Assembly (NCBI RefSeq): GCF_007859275.1
Contig: NZ_VOHC01000030.1
Location: forward strand, 62,001-126,000
Reading direction: 5' to 3'
From: Planomicrobium sp. CPCC 101079
GTDB taxonomy: Bacteria; Bacillota; Bacilli; Bacillales_A; Planococcaceae
Length of the DNA stretch: 64,000 bases
A model generated the notes under the pieces. The model ran no database searches, was not told the DNA's origin, and saw only the letters and a list, made by a program, of their open reading frames with translations. Made by a program: the position numbers and the translations under genes. Shown here piece after piece: positions 18,213-27,227 of this stretch. Numbering within the stretch: position 1 is the stretch's first letter; the number at the start of each line of letters is the position of its first letter.

Positions 18213-19229
18213 TCAGTCAAAAACCGCTAATTCTTTTCTCGACATGTCGATCGACACGCGGGTGCCTCGACCGAATTCCGACTGGATATCGAGCGTGTGG
18301 CCCAGCCGCTGGCATATTTTTTTACTGAGAAAGAGTCCGAGGCCCGTCGATTTTTCATGAAGCCGGCCATTTAGTCCTGAATAGCCTTTATTGAAAACCT
18401 TTGGCAAATCTTCGGTGCGGATGCCTAGGCCGGTATCTTCAATAACGAGAACATGCGCATTCTTCGGGTCTTTGAAAATAGAAATTGTGCCATGCGGCGT
18501 ATATTTTAAACTGTTCGACAAAATTTGTTCCAGCAGATTCTGCAGCCATTTTCCGTCGGACAATGCCCGGATTCCGAGCGGCTCGTAATCGAGCTTGATG
18601 CCTTTATAGATGAAGAGGATCGAATATTTCTTGATCGCTTTTTTTATAATGTCATCAAGATCCACCTCGGCAAGATCCATTTCTGCCCCGGGTTCTTCGA
18701 GCTTTATGTAATTTAGCGCCATATGGGTGTAATCTTCAAGCCGCACCAATTCCTGAGAAATCTGCTTTGCCTCTTTTGCTTGAGAACTTTGGTTCAGTAA
18801 ACTGATGGCGGAAATCGGTGTCTTGATCTGGTGGAGCCAAAGCGTGAAATAATCAAGCTGGTCAGCTTGCCGATCTTTATGCAAGTTCTCAAGCTCACGC
18901 AAGTCGAGAAGCAGCTCCTCGAGTTTTTCAATATATAACCGCTCTGCAGGGTCAGCGTTTTCAGCAACCTCTTTTATATTCGACGCACTTACAGTCTGCA
19001 GGCTTTGAAGCAGCAAATAACGTTTGTTAAAACGGATATACTGGACGATTAAGTATGCGAGAAAGAAAAAAGCCGCTAATTCCGTACAATATAAAAAGAG
19101 ATCAAAAGGCAGCCTTCCCAATACAAAAACCAGCCCGAAAATTCCAATGGTGCCGAAAAATACGAAAAACTGCGCGCGCACTGCCAGCAAAAAGCTTTTC
19201 AATACTTCACTTTTTGAGGGTTTATTCAT
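18213..19229 (-). CDS. bceS: BceS-type sensor histidine kinase
   Basis: A 338-residue intramembrane-sensing kinase. Two membrane helices at about residues 13-60 enclose almost no extracellular loop, the hallmark of kinases that sense through a BceAB partner. The H box reads WLHQIKTPISAISLLNQSS near residue 125, with N box and G boxes (EDTGLGIRTEDLPKVFNKGYSG, GLGLFLSKKI) in the ATP-binding domain. It overlaps bceR by a few bases. Confidence 0.92.
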   Translation of the reverse strand: MNKPSKSEVLKSFLLAVRAQFFVFFGTIGIFGLVFVLGRLPFDLFLYCTELAAFFFLAYLIVQYIRFNKRYLLLQSLQTVSASNIKEVAENADPAERLYIEKLEELLLDLRELENLHKDRQADQLDYFTLWLHQIKTPISAISLLNQSSQAKEAKQISQELVRLEDYTHMALNYIKLEEPGAEMDLAEVDLDDIIKKAIKKYSILFIYKGIKLDYEPLGIRALSDGKWLQNLLEQILSNSLKYTPHGTISIFKDPKNAHVLVIEDTGLGIRTEDLPKVFNKGYSGLNGRLHEKSTGLGLFLSKKICQRLGHTLDIQSEFGRGTRVSIDMSRKELAVFD

Positions 19230-19911
19230 GGGCTGCCTCCTTGTTCAGGGCATAGCCGATCCCTTTTTTGGTCACGATGAAATCCAGCAGCTCGGCTTTT
19301 GCAAGTTTTTTGCGCAGCCTTGTAATGTTGACTGCCAAGGTGTTGTCGTCGATGAACGATTCGTCTTCCCATAATTTGACCATGATTTCTTCCCGTGTGA
19401 CGTATTCGCCTTTTTCCAAAAACAGCAGTTCAAGAATTTTCAACTCCGTCCGCGTCAAATCCACTTCCTGCTGTTCATAGTAGAGTTTAGATTCACCGGG
19501 CTTCAGGACCGTTCGGTTGAAGTTCAGGAAATTATCCGATTCGTTAAAATCGTAAGTCCTTCTTAACAGCGCTTGTGTTTTCGCAACCGCTACCGTAAGA
19601 TCAAACGGCTTGGAGATGAAGTCATCTGCCCCCATCTGGATGGCCATGACAATATCCATATTCTCATTCCGGGAAGAGATGAAAATGATTGGCACTTGTG
19701 ATGCCTTGCGAATTTCCTGGCACCAATAATAGCCGTTGAACGAGGGAAGCGAAATGTCCATCAGCACAAGCTGTGGCGCATTGTCTTTGAATTCCTCCAT
19801 TACCCGGCTGAAATCTTCCACTAGGAACGCTTCATAATTCCATTTTTGCAGCTCTTCTTTCAACACACCGGCAATCGTCAAATCGTCTTCCACTATCATA
19901 ATTTTGAACAT
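19222..19911 (-). CDS. bceR: BceR-type response regulator
   Basis: An OmpR/PhoB-family regulator (about 229 residues). The receiver domain has the acidic pair in IMIVEDDLT, phospho-acceptor Asp in LVLMDISLPS and Lys in DFISKPFD; the winged-helix effector follows after residue 125. I start it at MFKIMIVEDD (ATG at 19911), the usual start of BceR proteins, with GGAATGAG upstream; an ATG 21 bases earlier is possible. It should activate bceAB through the inverted repeat at 17977-18002. Confidence 0.92.
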   Translation of the reverse strand: MFKIMIVEDDLTIAGVLKEELQKWNYEAFLVEDFSRVMEEFKDNAPQLVLMDISLPSFNGYYWCQEIRKASQVPIIFISSRNENMDIVMAIQMGADDFISKPFDLTVAVAKTQALLRRTYDFNESDNFLNFNRTVLKPGESKLYYEQQEVDLTRTELKILELLFLEKGEYVTREEIMVKLWEDESFIDDNTLAVNITRLRKKLAKAELLDFIVTKKGIGYALNKEAAHE

Positions 19912-20010
19912 CGTCTCATTCCAATCATTCATCAGATTCTTGTTTGCCTGTTTTATGTGCGTTATTCCTTCTCTCAGTTTATCGAATTTCTGCTGGGCTC
20001 ACCATCAAAA

Positions 20011-20057
20011 ACAAAACCACCCCTGGTTGTGGCTGAAACTCCACAATCAGGGGTGGT
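20011..20057 (-). terminator. Intrinsic terminator after the PfpI-family gene
   Basis: A long stem (ACCACCCCTG at 20016-20025 with CAGGGGTGGT at 20048-20057, extended inward by TTGTGG/CCACAA) is followed on the minus strand by a T-rich tract. Confidence 0.8.
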
Positions 20058-20071
20058 CGGGCCTGCTCGCC

Positions 20072-20674
20072 TCAACTATTCGTCTTCATGAAGTCATGGA
20101 AACCTTGCTTGAAAAAGCCATACCATTCCTCTATCTTCTCTTCGGGCGCCGCCTCCAGTGCCTGCAGCACTTCTTTTCCAAACTCTAAAAATGCAGTACC
20201 GTTGGCTGTGATGACTTGTCCGCTCCGGACTGCCTGCTGCTGGAGATAGCCGGCTTCGTTGCTGTAGTTTTCGCCGCCTATTTCCTTCAAGTTTTCCAGG
20301 AAGTTGCCGGTGTGTTCGATGTTATTCAATAGCCCGTTCTTGCTTAAAAAGACCGTCGCGTCACAAATCGCGCCTACTACCACTTCCCGCTCCATCGCCT
20401 TTTCGACAAGCTCCATCACCCGCTGGCTCGCTTCTTTCCGCCAGGAAGTTCCGCCGATCAAAATCAAACCGGCAAAATCCTCAGGAGCTTCCTCAATTGC
20501 GTAATCCGGAAGAACAGTAAAACCGCCCATCGACTTTATAGGTTCTTTGGTCAAAGATACCGTTTTCACATTATACTCGCCTACTTCTTCCAGCTCTCCC
20601 ATCAACGCTGCAGCAAGCGGCGCACCTTCCCAGTCTGCATATCCGTCCAATACCACAAATAAAATCGTCCGCAT
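20072..20674 (-). CDS. DJ-1/PfpI family protein
   Basis: A 200-residue member of the class I glutamine amidotransferase-like DJ-1/PfpI superfamily. The opening TILFVVLDGYADWEGA and the nucleophile elbow VVGAICDATVFL (Cys near residue 100) are visible; LILIGGTSW precedes the elbow. Relatives include YdeA-like proteins with proteolytic, chaperone or deglycase proposals; no substrate can be assigned. It is monocistronic, between bceR and an AraC-type regulator. Confidence 0.85.
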   Translation of the reverse strand: MRTILFVVLDGYADWEGAPLAAALMGELEEVGEYNVKTVSLTKEPIKSMGGFTVLPDYAIEEAPEDFAGLILIGGTSWRKEASQRVMELVEKAMEREVVVGAICDATVFLSKNGLLNNIEHTGNFLENLKEIGGENYSNEAGYLQQQAVRSGQVITANGTAFLEFGKEVLQALEAAPEEKIEEWYGFFKQGFHDFMKTNS

Positions 20675-20766
20675 AACCAGCCAGCCTCCTTTTGAATTTT
20701 AACTTTTCCGACTTTTTGACTTTGTTGTATTATAACATAGAAACACTTGTTCGTTGCGCTAGAACT

Positions 20767-20803
20767 TAAAAATGCCGCACCCGTTTTTTTGGGGGGCGGC
20801 ATT
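20767..20803 (-). terminator. Intrinsic terminator after the AraC-type regulator gene
   Basis: AATGCCGC (20771-20778) pairs with GCGGCATT (20796-20803), with a C/G inner extension around a T loop, followed on the minus strand by TTTTTAAG. Confidence 0.75.
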
Positions 20804-20812
20804 GGTTATTTT

Positions 20813-21685
20813 TTAGCTATCCATCCTTTTCACCGGAATCCAAATCTCGCTCGAGACTTTCTGCAAATCCGCCATGTCGCCATTAAACGAAATTTCCGGT
20901 CCGTCAACGAGTTCGCAATTGGATGAAGGCAGCCATTCGGAAAAAATTTTCGCCCAAGTCTCCTGCAGCTTTTGCGGGAATGACCCTTCCATACGGAATA
21001 CCGCCCATTTCCCAGCAGGAACAGCCACGACATCGAACCCTTCAAAACTTTCTTCCAGCGTTGTGATGGAGCCGATCAAGTGGTCAAGCTGCCCTTGCTC
21101 TTTATAGCGGCCTTCGTCAAAGTTCATAGACGCATTGACAACGGTTTTAACATCCGTATTGCGCCAGCTTTGCAGCTTCTCACGCTGCTCACTGGTAATA
21201 GACTGAGCCATCTTCAATATTACCGGATTTTGCCCTTCAAAAACGATCGGCACGCGTTTTTTGAGTCCTACAAGCTTGAATGCAGCTTTTTCTTCAATTC
21301 GGTATTCCATGTCCATTCCTCCTCGGATAGTTAATTGGAAAGTCAGACGCGGAAACAGTTTGAAAGCTGTACTGTTTTTCATATCCGATGGATTCACTCC
21401 CGACCATTCCCGGAACGCCCGGCTAAAACCGTCCGCCGAATCGTAGCCATACTTCACCGCCACATCCAGAACCCGTTCCCCTTCTTGCAAATCGAGCGCT
21501 GCTTGCGATAACCGGCGGCTGCGGATATAGCCGCTCAAAGTCATGCCCGATAAATAAGAGAAAAGCTTGCGGAAATGGTATTCTGAAACACCCGCTATCG
21601 CAGCCACTTCGTCAAAATCGATCTTTTCATCCAAGTGCTCCTCAATATAATGCATTGCTTCGTTCATGTCTTTCAGCATATCCAT
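20813..21685 (-). CDS. AraC-family regulator with GyrI-like effector domain
   Basis: About 290 residues. An N-terminal AraC-type double helix-turn-helix (residues 1-105, with VAAIAGVSEYHFRKLFSYLS and VAVKYGYDSADGFSRAFREW) is joined to a C-terminal GyrI/AraC effector-binding domain (about 115-290). The layout matches Rob/BmrR-like sensors that bind hydrophobic drugs. The ATG at 21685 has AAAGGAGG seven bases upstream; the longer frame would start inside that site. No obvious target gene is adjacent; autoregulation or control of distant transporters is possible. Confidence 0.88.
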   Translation of the reverse strand: MDMLKDMNEAMHYIEEHLDEKIDFDEVAAIAGVSEYHFRKLFSYLSGMTLSGYIRSRRLSQAALDLQEGERVLDVAVKYGYDSADGFSRAFREWSGVNPSDMKNSTAFKLFPRLTFQLTIRGGMDMEYRIEEKAAFKLVGLKKRVPIVFEGQNPVILKMAQSITSEQREKLQSWRNTDVKTVVNASMNFDEGRYKEQGQLDHLIGSITTLEESFEGFDVVAVPAGKWAVFRMEGSFPQKLQETWAKIFSEWLPSSNCELVDGPEISFNGDMADLQKVSSEIWIPVKRMDS

Positions 21686-21800
21686 GCGCTGACCTCCTTT
21701 CACATTCCATTGTAAACAGAACAGAAGACACTCATCCGATTTGTAAAGTATAGGAAAAGTCGTTTTGAATTATAATTGTATTTTAATAAAAAGATTTGAA

Positions 21801-21828
21801 AAGCGCGCGAGGAATTCCTTTGGCGCTT
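21801..21828 (+). promoter_or_regulatory. Leader stem-loop upstream of the ECF sigma gene
   Basis: AAGCGC (21801-21806) pairs with GCGCTT (21823-21828), and the enclosed AGGAATTCCT is itself a palindrome. It lies about 35 bases before the GTG start and could shape translation or bind a regulator. No T tract follows. Confidence 0.35.
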
Positions 21829-21863
21829 CGTTGTATGAAGTAACAAGGCAAGGAGGGATTCCA

Positions 21864-22418
21864 GTGGAGGATTTTATCGGACGGTTGAAGCGGCAAGACG
21901 AGGAAGCGCTCAATTTTATGATTGATACATATATGCCTTTTTTAAAAGGGATCTGCCAGCATATTTTAGCGAAAAGCTGCGGCCAGCAAGCAGCCGAAGA
22001 ATGCTTGAATGATGTGTTTTTGACGATTTGGCAGAAAGCTTGCCAATTTGAAGGCGATGTTGCAGATTTCCGGAAATGGGCTGGCATGCTGGCAAAATAC
22101 AAAGCAATCGACCGTTACCGACGCCTTACAAAACAGCAGAACCGGGAAACCATGAGCGATGAAATCAGAAATGACGGCCATAATCACGATACGGAAGATG
22201 AGGTACTGCAAAATGAATCCCGAGAAGAAATGCTGGTCCGGCTGCATGAATTGCCGGAAGCGGACCGGGAACTGTTTTTGATGAAGTATTACCTGGATTT
22301 ATCGAACCGGGACATCGCCGATGCTCTCTGTGTTACGATTTCAGCAGTTGAAAACCGGCTGTACCGAGGAAAGCGAAAATTAGTGCATTTATTCGAGCGA
22401 AAGGAGCGGTTCATATGA
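21864..22418 (+). CDS. ECF-type RNA polymerase sigma factor
   Basis: A 184-residue extracytoplasmic-function sigma factor. Region 2 includes AEECLNDVFLTIWQKACQF and KYKAIDRYRR; region 4 includes LPEADRELFLMKYYLDLSNR and the helix-turn-helix IADALCVTISAVENRLYRGK. I start it at GTG 21864 with AAGGAGG seven bases upstream; an earlier in-frame ATG at 21765 has no site. The next gene overlaps by four bases (ATGA) and encodes its probable anti-sigma factor. Confidence 0.9.
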   Translation: MEDFIGRLKRQDEEALNFMIDTYMPFLKGICQHILAKSCGQQAAEECLNDVFLTIWQKACQFEGDVADFRKWAGMLAKYKAIDRYRRLTKQQNRETMSDEIRNDGHNHDTEDEVLQNESREEMLVRLHELPEADRELFLMKYYLDLSNRDIADALCVTISAVENRLYRGKRKLVHLFERKERFI

Positions 22419-23392
22419 GCGAGCTGAACAAGTTTCTGATGACAGACATTGAAGAAATCCCGGAAGCTGACGTTTCAAACTTCGAGAAAAAAGAAATGAA
22501 AAAGCGCCTGCTTCGCCCAAAAACGAAACCTCGTTGGATTAAGAAAATGGCGATTGCCGCTAGCATTTTCATAGCCGCTTCAGCGATGACTGCCATTGCC
22601 TTCCCTTCTGTGGCTTCACAAATTCCGATTTTGCAGAACATCGTCTCTCATTTTGATGAGGACGAGCTCATGTTTAACCATTTCAGCGAAGTTGCCCAGC
22701 CGCTTGGTTTGACTGAAACGAGCAACGGCTCGACCGTATCGATCGAAGAAGCCGTATATGATGGAACGTCCGTTACAATCAGTTTTGCATTGAGAACAGA
22801 GGAGAATTTGGGAGAATTCCCGTTAGCCAGCGGTCTTCTTGAAGCTTCCGGCGCGAACGGTTCAGGTTCCTCTATCGCGATGAATAAAGTCAACGACACG
22901 ACTTACGCCGGAATGATTACAATGGCACCGGATTTTCTGTTCGGTTCGCCCAACACATTGAAAGTCTCATGGGAGCCCGAATCATTCGAAGACTTTGATA
23001 CCCAAACAAAATTGGTTGGTGACTGGTCATTCGACTTCAAACTCAAAGCGCTCGACAGCAAAGCCGTAAAAGTCGGTGAAACGATTCCGCTTGAAGGTGG
23101 CCGCTACAAATTGAACGAACTTCTGCTGACCAAGCTTTCGACAGTCTTAACATTGAACAAACAGGACATCGATGCGGCTTACGTGGCCAATTGGCAATTG
23201 GAAGACAATTTAGGAAATACCTATCCGATGCAGTTTGGGACAGGTGATCCAACCAACGAACAATTCACATTTGAAGCGCTCGACCCAGAAGCAACTTCCG
23301 TCATCATCAAGCCGCAATTTACAAAAGCCAACCATTCTAACGACGAAGGAAAACCCGTCGATTTACCGCCGATAACCGTAAAGCTGCAATAA
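22415..23392 (+). CDS. DUF4179-type membrane anti-sigma factor
   Basis: A 325-residue single-pass membrane protein: cytoplasmic basic N-terminus (1-45), one membrane helix (about 46-65, MAIAASIFIAASAMTAIAF) and an extracellular DUF4179-like region followed by a DUF5643-like beta domain. Such proteins are encoded with ECF sigma factors and hold them inactive. The four-base overlap with the sigma gene supports this pairing. The signal sensed outside is unknown. Confidence 0.82.
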   Translation: MSELNKFLMTDIEEIPEADVSNFEKKEMKKRLLRPKTKPRWIKKMAIAASIFIAASAMTAIAFPSVASQIPILQNIVSHFDEDELMFNHFSEVAQPLGLTETSNGSTVSIEEAVYDGTSVTISFALRTEENLGEFPLASGLLEASGANGSGSSIAMNKVNDTTYAGMITMAPDFLFGSPNTLKVSWEPESFEDFDTQTKLVGDWSFDFKLKALDSKAVKVGETIPLEGGRYKLNELLLTKLSTVLTLNKQDIDAAYVANWQLEDNLGNTYPMQFGTGDPTNEQFTFEALDPEATSVIIKPQFTKANHSNDEGKPVDLPPITVKLQ

Positions 23393-23395
23393 TAA

Positions 23396-23432
23396 AAACT
23401 CCCCTTGGATTGGCTCTGTCCCTGGGGAGTTT
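23396..23432. terminator. Bidirectional terminator
   Basis: AAACTCCCC (23396-23404) pairs with GGGGAGTTT (23424-23432), flanked by T-rich sequence on the plus side and A-rich on the other. It separates the anti-sigma gene from the convergent hypothetical gene. Confidence 0.78.
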
Positions 23433-23437
23433 CTCTT

Positions 23438-23779
23438 TTACACCGTCTCGTTCCGCATCGGATGCGGCTGTGTGATATCCACTGCGTATACTTTGATGCG
23501 GTTGACCATCAAATCACGGATGCCGTAGATTGGCCGTTCGTTTCGCTGAATTTCATCGATATACGCGTTCACCTGCTCTTGGATAAACACGCCCACTGGT
23601 TTTGTTTTGTAGTCTTCAGCTAAACTACCCGCTGAATACTGGAATGATGTTTCAAAATACAGGTTCGACACTTCAAGAACTTTCAGTGTGTCTTCTTCGG
23701 TATGGATCCCCACCACCTTGTAGTAATTCCCGTATTCATCTCGCACCAAGTCGTTTTCCCTGATGTGCTGCATGCTCAT
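23438..23779 (-). CDS. Hypothetical protein, 113 residues
   Basis: I do not recognise this family. The protein is soluble, mixed alpha/beta and mildly acidic, opening MSMQHIRENDLVRDEYGNYY and resembling small SH3-like or KOW-like beta domains only loosely. The ATG at 23779 has AAGGAG eight bases upstream, which decides against the longer frame starting at 23806. It shares the terminator region with the anti-sigma gene. Confidence 0.65.
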   Translation of the reverse strand: MSMQHIRENDLVRDEYGNYYKVVGIHTEEDTLKVLEVSNLYFETSFQYSAGSLAEDYKTKPVGVFIQEQVNAYIDEIQRNERPIYGIRDLMVNRIKVYAVDITQPHPMRNETV

Positions 23780-23940
23780 ATATTTCCAGCTCCTTTCCTG
23801 AATCACCTTAAGGCAAATTATGTACCACCTTCTTTTATATACACTTAAAAAGAAGCCGGCAAACCGATTCTTACGGTCTCATCTTTAGCCGCTTTACATA
23901 TTGATTCGCCAGTTCATTCACCTTAGGCATGAAGGGACTC

Positions 23941-23981
23941 AAAAAAAAGACAGGTGGTGTTTTAAAAACACTCACCTGTCT
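23941..23981 (-). terminator. Intrinsic terminator overlapping a stop codon
   Basis: AGACAGGTG (23948-23956) pairs with CACCTGTCT (23973-23981), extended by GTGTTTT/AAAACAC, then eight T residues on the minus strand. The stem contains the stop codon of the lipoprotein gene (23972-23974). Confidence 0.85.
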
Positions 23982-24766
23982 GCTTTATACGCATATTTTT
24001 GAGAAAAATCGTCCGCCCAATCCCCTCTCTGCCTTGCAATTGAGTTGCTCCACATTTTAAGGTAATCGGTATAAATGATGTTCATTTTTTCAACTTCTTC
24101 GTTTGACCAAGCAAGCCCTTCGTTGATGCGCTCAATCTTTTTTGTCATTTCTGAAGAAGTTTTCGAACCTCCTGATTCCAATGATGCCAGCACATGCTGG
24201 ACTGCTTGGATTCTGTAATGGATTGCAAGATCCCCAAAAAATGCAAACTCTTCTTGAAATCCAGCCGATTCGCTGGAACCTCCAGAAACAGAGGATTGAA
24301 GGACTCGCCGAAGCCCTTCGTACTCCACTATTAAAGCTTTCAGATTACGGGTATCGTTTAAAGTGAAGTAATCCTCTTTTACCCAGAGAGCCACCCAATA
24401 GACGTCCCACAAGCGATTAAAATCACGCATAAAATAAACGATGGCTGAATCTTCAGGGATGACATAGCCATTAGCGCCGTTGTATGCGAGCTGCAATTGC
24501 GCTTTTGATGATGCGCCCATGTCTACCTTCAATCTTTTTGAAGAAAGGACAACATTCTTTTCTTCATCAACCAAAACGGGTACTATTCCTACTGATTCGT
24601 TCGGTGCCTGATCGGCTGTATTCGTTTCCTGTGACTCCACTTCTGAAGATGCTGGTTTCGGAATTTCAGAAGGTATTTCTGTGCCGCACCCACTGAGCGC
24701 CAATACACCAAGGATTATGAGAATGAAAAGACATAACTTGTCTGCCTCCATTTGCTTGGCTGGCAT
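23972..24766 (-). CDS. Lipoprotein of unknown function, 264 residues
   Basis: A signal of about 26 residues ends in the lipobox LALSGCG, followed by a Ser/Glu/Pro-rich spacer and a largely helical domain with aromatic-rich patches (VYFMRDFNRLWDVYWVALWV near residue 112). I do not recognise the family. GAAGGGG lies six bases before the ATG. It ends within its own terminator stem. Confidence 0.75.
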   Translation of the reverse strand: MPAKQMEADKLCLFILIILGVLALSGCGTEIPSEIPKPASSEVESQETNTADQAPNESVGIVPVLVDEEKNVVLSSKRLKVDMGASSKAQLQLAYNGANGYVIPEDSAIVYFMRDFNRLWDVYWVALWVKEDYFTLNDTRNLKALIVEYEGLRRVLQSSVSGGSSESAGFQEEFAFFGDLAIHYRIQAVQHVLASLESGGSKTSSEMTKKIERINEGLAWSNEEVEKMNIIYTDYLKMWSNSIARQRGDWADDFSQKYAYKADR

Positions 24767-24862
24767 GACAACCCCTTCTTCCCTATTGTTTCCTTTTAAT
24801 GCATACAGGAGTGTTCTTCTTTTTTAGCTTTTCACTTTAAAATGCCCTGCTTTTTTTTCTAT

Positions 24863-25039
24863 TCAAATCTCTGGAAAGTGCATAGCGAAAACCTTTGGAA
24901 TGGCATCAGAAAAATAAGGTATATCAAAGATGACAGGCATTTGGTCTATTAGGTCGTAAGCTTGGTACCAATTAGCTACTAACGCCATCACCGCAACTAA
25001 AGTGAGCATCAACCAATTCTCTTTCGTTTTAACAAACAT
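24863..25039 (-). CDS. Small single-span membrane protein, 58 residues
   Basis: The frame opens MFVKTKENWLMLTLVAVMAL and ends FAMHFPEI. One hydrophobic segment covers residues 9-23. AGGAAGGG is six to seven bases before the ATG at 25037-25039. Codon use looks like its neighbours. It lies just upstream of the lipoprotein gene on the same strand (96-base gap), so the two may be co-transcribed. Function unknown. Confidence 0.55.
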   Translation of the reverse strand: MFVKTKENWLMLTLVAVMALVANWYQAYDLIDQMPVIFDIPYFSDAIPKVFAMHFPEI

Positions 25040-25627
25040 TTCGAACCCTTCCTTCTAATGATTTATGTACGTTGAAATCCGGTTCAGAATATGTGATTTG
25101 GCACCTCCATTATATTCCTGAAGTACAATATAGGCAATACAAGAAGTCTGAATTTTCAAATATATTTATCATTCAAATCAAATATTTATGTAAAACATGG
25201 TTTGTTTTGTATCTCTATAAATGCTGATATAAGAAAGAGATAAAAAAGAATGAATTTCCTTCATTGGCGCACCCTTCTAACTGATTCTTCGGAACAACTG
25301 CGCTAATCAACTAACCTTGAACAGCATTTAAGTTTTTGTTTCAAGCGGGCTTCTGCATCTCCTACAAAATCCGGCTCTTTTCACGCCAAAACCGCCCCCT
25401 TCTCCCCTAAGCGCTGAATCTGCTCTTGAAAAAACGGTCGCCGATAAGCGGCTATATCCAAACCTCTTGCCTCCATTTATAGAAAACCATTCTTTAAATA
25501 CAATTGGTGGAGACAACTCTTTAATATTTCCTATGGTAATTTTCCATTAATATTCACTTGAGCTGAAACCCACATGATTGAATTGCCGTACTATTTAGAA
25601 AGACATTACTCAACAGGGGGAACTTGC
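25040..25627. other. Intergenic region with no confident gene
   Basis: About 590 bases between the small membrane-protein gene and the phosphoesterase gene. On the minus strand around 25380-25475 a 31-codon frame (MEARGLDIAAYRRPFFQEQI...) lacks a ribosome-binding site and is followed by further short open stretches. This could be a decayed gene or a dispersed intergenic repeat, but I cannot confirm either. Confidence 0.35.
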
Positions 25628-27016
25628 ATGAAACTGAAAATCTTACATACGAACGATGTCCACAGCAATTACGAGAACTTTGCTCGAGCCGCTACGCTGA
25701 TCAAGCAGCTGAAAGACGACAACACCATCCTTCTTGACGGCGGTGATTTCGCAGACTTTAAAAGTATTGAACTTCAAGGAACAAAAGGCATGGCAGCGCT
25801 TGAGTTATTGGAGGCTGCAGGTTATGACGCATTGACCATCGGCAATAACGAAATGTTCAATGGCATCGGAACACTTGAGCATATGGCGACAAACAGCCCA
25901 TTTCCATTCATCAGCAACAACCTCGCCAAAAAAGACCAAACCGATATCCAGGGAGTCGTAAAGAGCATCGTTTTACAAAAAAACGGTCTGCGGATTCTGA
26001 TTACCGGCTCTTCGCCGGATCTTGATGTCTTCAATGCGGGACTTGGCGTCCATGTTTACGAGTATAAGAAAATGGTTGTGGATGAAATCAGCCGGAACAA
26101 AGGCAAGTTTGATATATGCATACTCCTCAGCCATATCGGAACGGCAGCTGATGAACTGCTTACGGCTTCCGTCCCTGAAATTGACGTCATTATTTCAGCG
26201 CATGACCACCAGCTGTATCCGGAAGTGAAAACCGCCAATGGCACCCTTATGAACAGCGCCGGCAATTACGCCGAACACGTCGGCGTTGTCGAACTCGATG
26301 TGGCAAACGGCGAAATCAAACTGATCCACTCCGAAACCATATCGACTAGAGACGTTCCGATGGATCCGCAAATACTGCAGATTCTTAAGGACAACAAGGC
26401 AAAAGCAATCACCGTATTAAGCGAACCGCTCTATGAGTTAGAGCAGCCTCTTTGGCATGATGTTATCGAAGAAAATCCAATCACCAACCTCATTGCAGAT
26501 GGCTTGCGGGATATGTTGAATTGCGACATCGGCCTCATGAATAGCGGCATTGTCAATGCCGGCGCATTTGATTTTCTGTCGCATAAAAAATTGATTGAAA
26601 TCTGTCCTTCCCCGCTTAATCCGACTTCTTTTGAAGTTCAAGGGAAAGATTTAAGTGAAGCAATCAAACAATCGCTTGATGCGCAAGTGTGCTTAGCAGA
26701 CGGCAAAGGACCTGGATTCCGAGGAAAATTTGTCGGCAGGCTGCATGTCTCCGGAGCAAAAGTTATCCATGACGGAAAAAACGTCCAGGAAATCTTGATT
26801 AACGAAGAACCGCTCGCTGAAGATCGCTGGTATACGGTGGCAAGTTCCGATTATCTGCAGCGCGGGTCCGGCTATCCCTCTCTTGCGAACAACCGGAATG
26901 CTGCATACCGTGCCGAGGAAATCCGGGATGTACTGCGGCTCTATGGCAATAAAGAAAAATTCGTGGACAAAGCTTTAGAAAACCGCTGGAAGTTTTCTTC
27001 AAATATTTTTATATAG
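25628..27016 (+). CDS. 5'-nucleotidase / 2',3'-cyclic phosphodiesterase family metallophosphoesterase (YunD-like)
   Basis: A 462-residue protein without signal peptide. The N-terminal metallophosphatase domain shows the metal motifs HTNDVHSN (residue 6), DGGDFAD, GNNEMFNG and AHDHQLYPE; the C-terminal 5'-nucleotidase domain (about 270-440) binds the base (NADGLRDML-like segment, then GSGYPS). Asn replaces the common His in GN(H/N)E, as in B. subtilis YunD. I chose ATG 25628 because AGGGGGAA precedes it; the longer frame has no site. A nucleotide or nucleotide-sugar phosphate is the probable substrate. Confidence 0.88.
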   Translation: MKLKILHTNDVHSNYENFARAATLIKQLKDDNTILLDGGDFADFKSIELQGTKGMAALELLEAAGYDALTIGNNEMFNGIGTLEHMATNSPFPFISNNLAKKDQTDIQGVVKSIVLQKNGLRILITGSSPDLDVFNAGLGVHVYEYKKMVVDEISRNKGKFDICILLSHIGTAADELLTASVPEIDVIISAHDHQLYPEVKTANGTLMNSAGNYAEHVGVVELDVANGEIKLIHSETISTRDVPMDPQILQILKDNKAKAITVLSEPLYELEQPLWHDVIEENPITNLIADGLRDMLNCDIGLMNSGIVNAGAFDFLSHKKLIEICPSPLNPTSFEVQGKDLSEAIKQSLDAQVCLADGKGPGFRGKFVGRLHVSGAKVIHDGKNVQEILINEEPLAEDRWYTVASSDYLQRGSGYPSLANNRNAAYRAEEIRDVLRLYGNKEKFVDKALENRWKFSSNIFI

Positions 27017-27063
27017 ATTTTCCAATAAATCCTTGTGATAGTAACCGATCAACTATAAAACCT

Positions 27064-27110
27064 AAAAAGCAATGCGCTATTTCTTTTGAAAAATGGCGCA
27101 TTGCTTTTTT
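27064..27110 (+). terminator. Intrinsic terminator after the phosphoesterase gene
   Basis: AAAAAGCAATGCGC (27064-27077) pairs with GCGCATTGCTTTTT, followed by T residues on the plus strand. Confidence 0.88.
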
Positions 27111-27227
27111 AAAGTTTCCTCTATTCCAAAATGGAATTCAATCGCCGCATGTTGAGATTTTTAACTTCCGAAATTTGGGTATACAGTATAAGCGATATTA
27201 AAGATATACATATGAGGTGATTTGCAG

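Noticed and set aside
25328..25516. 62-codon minus-strand frame
   Set aside because: The composition is Arg/Gly/Ser-rich and unlike a protein, and no start signals are visible. Kept only as a possible decayed region.
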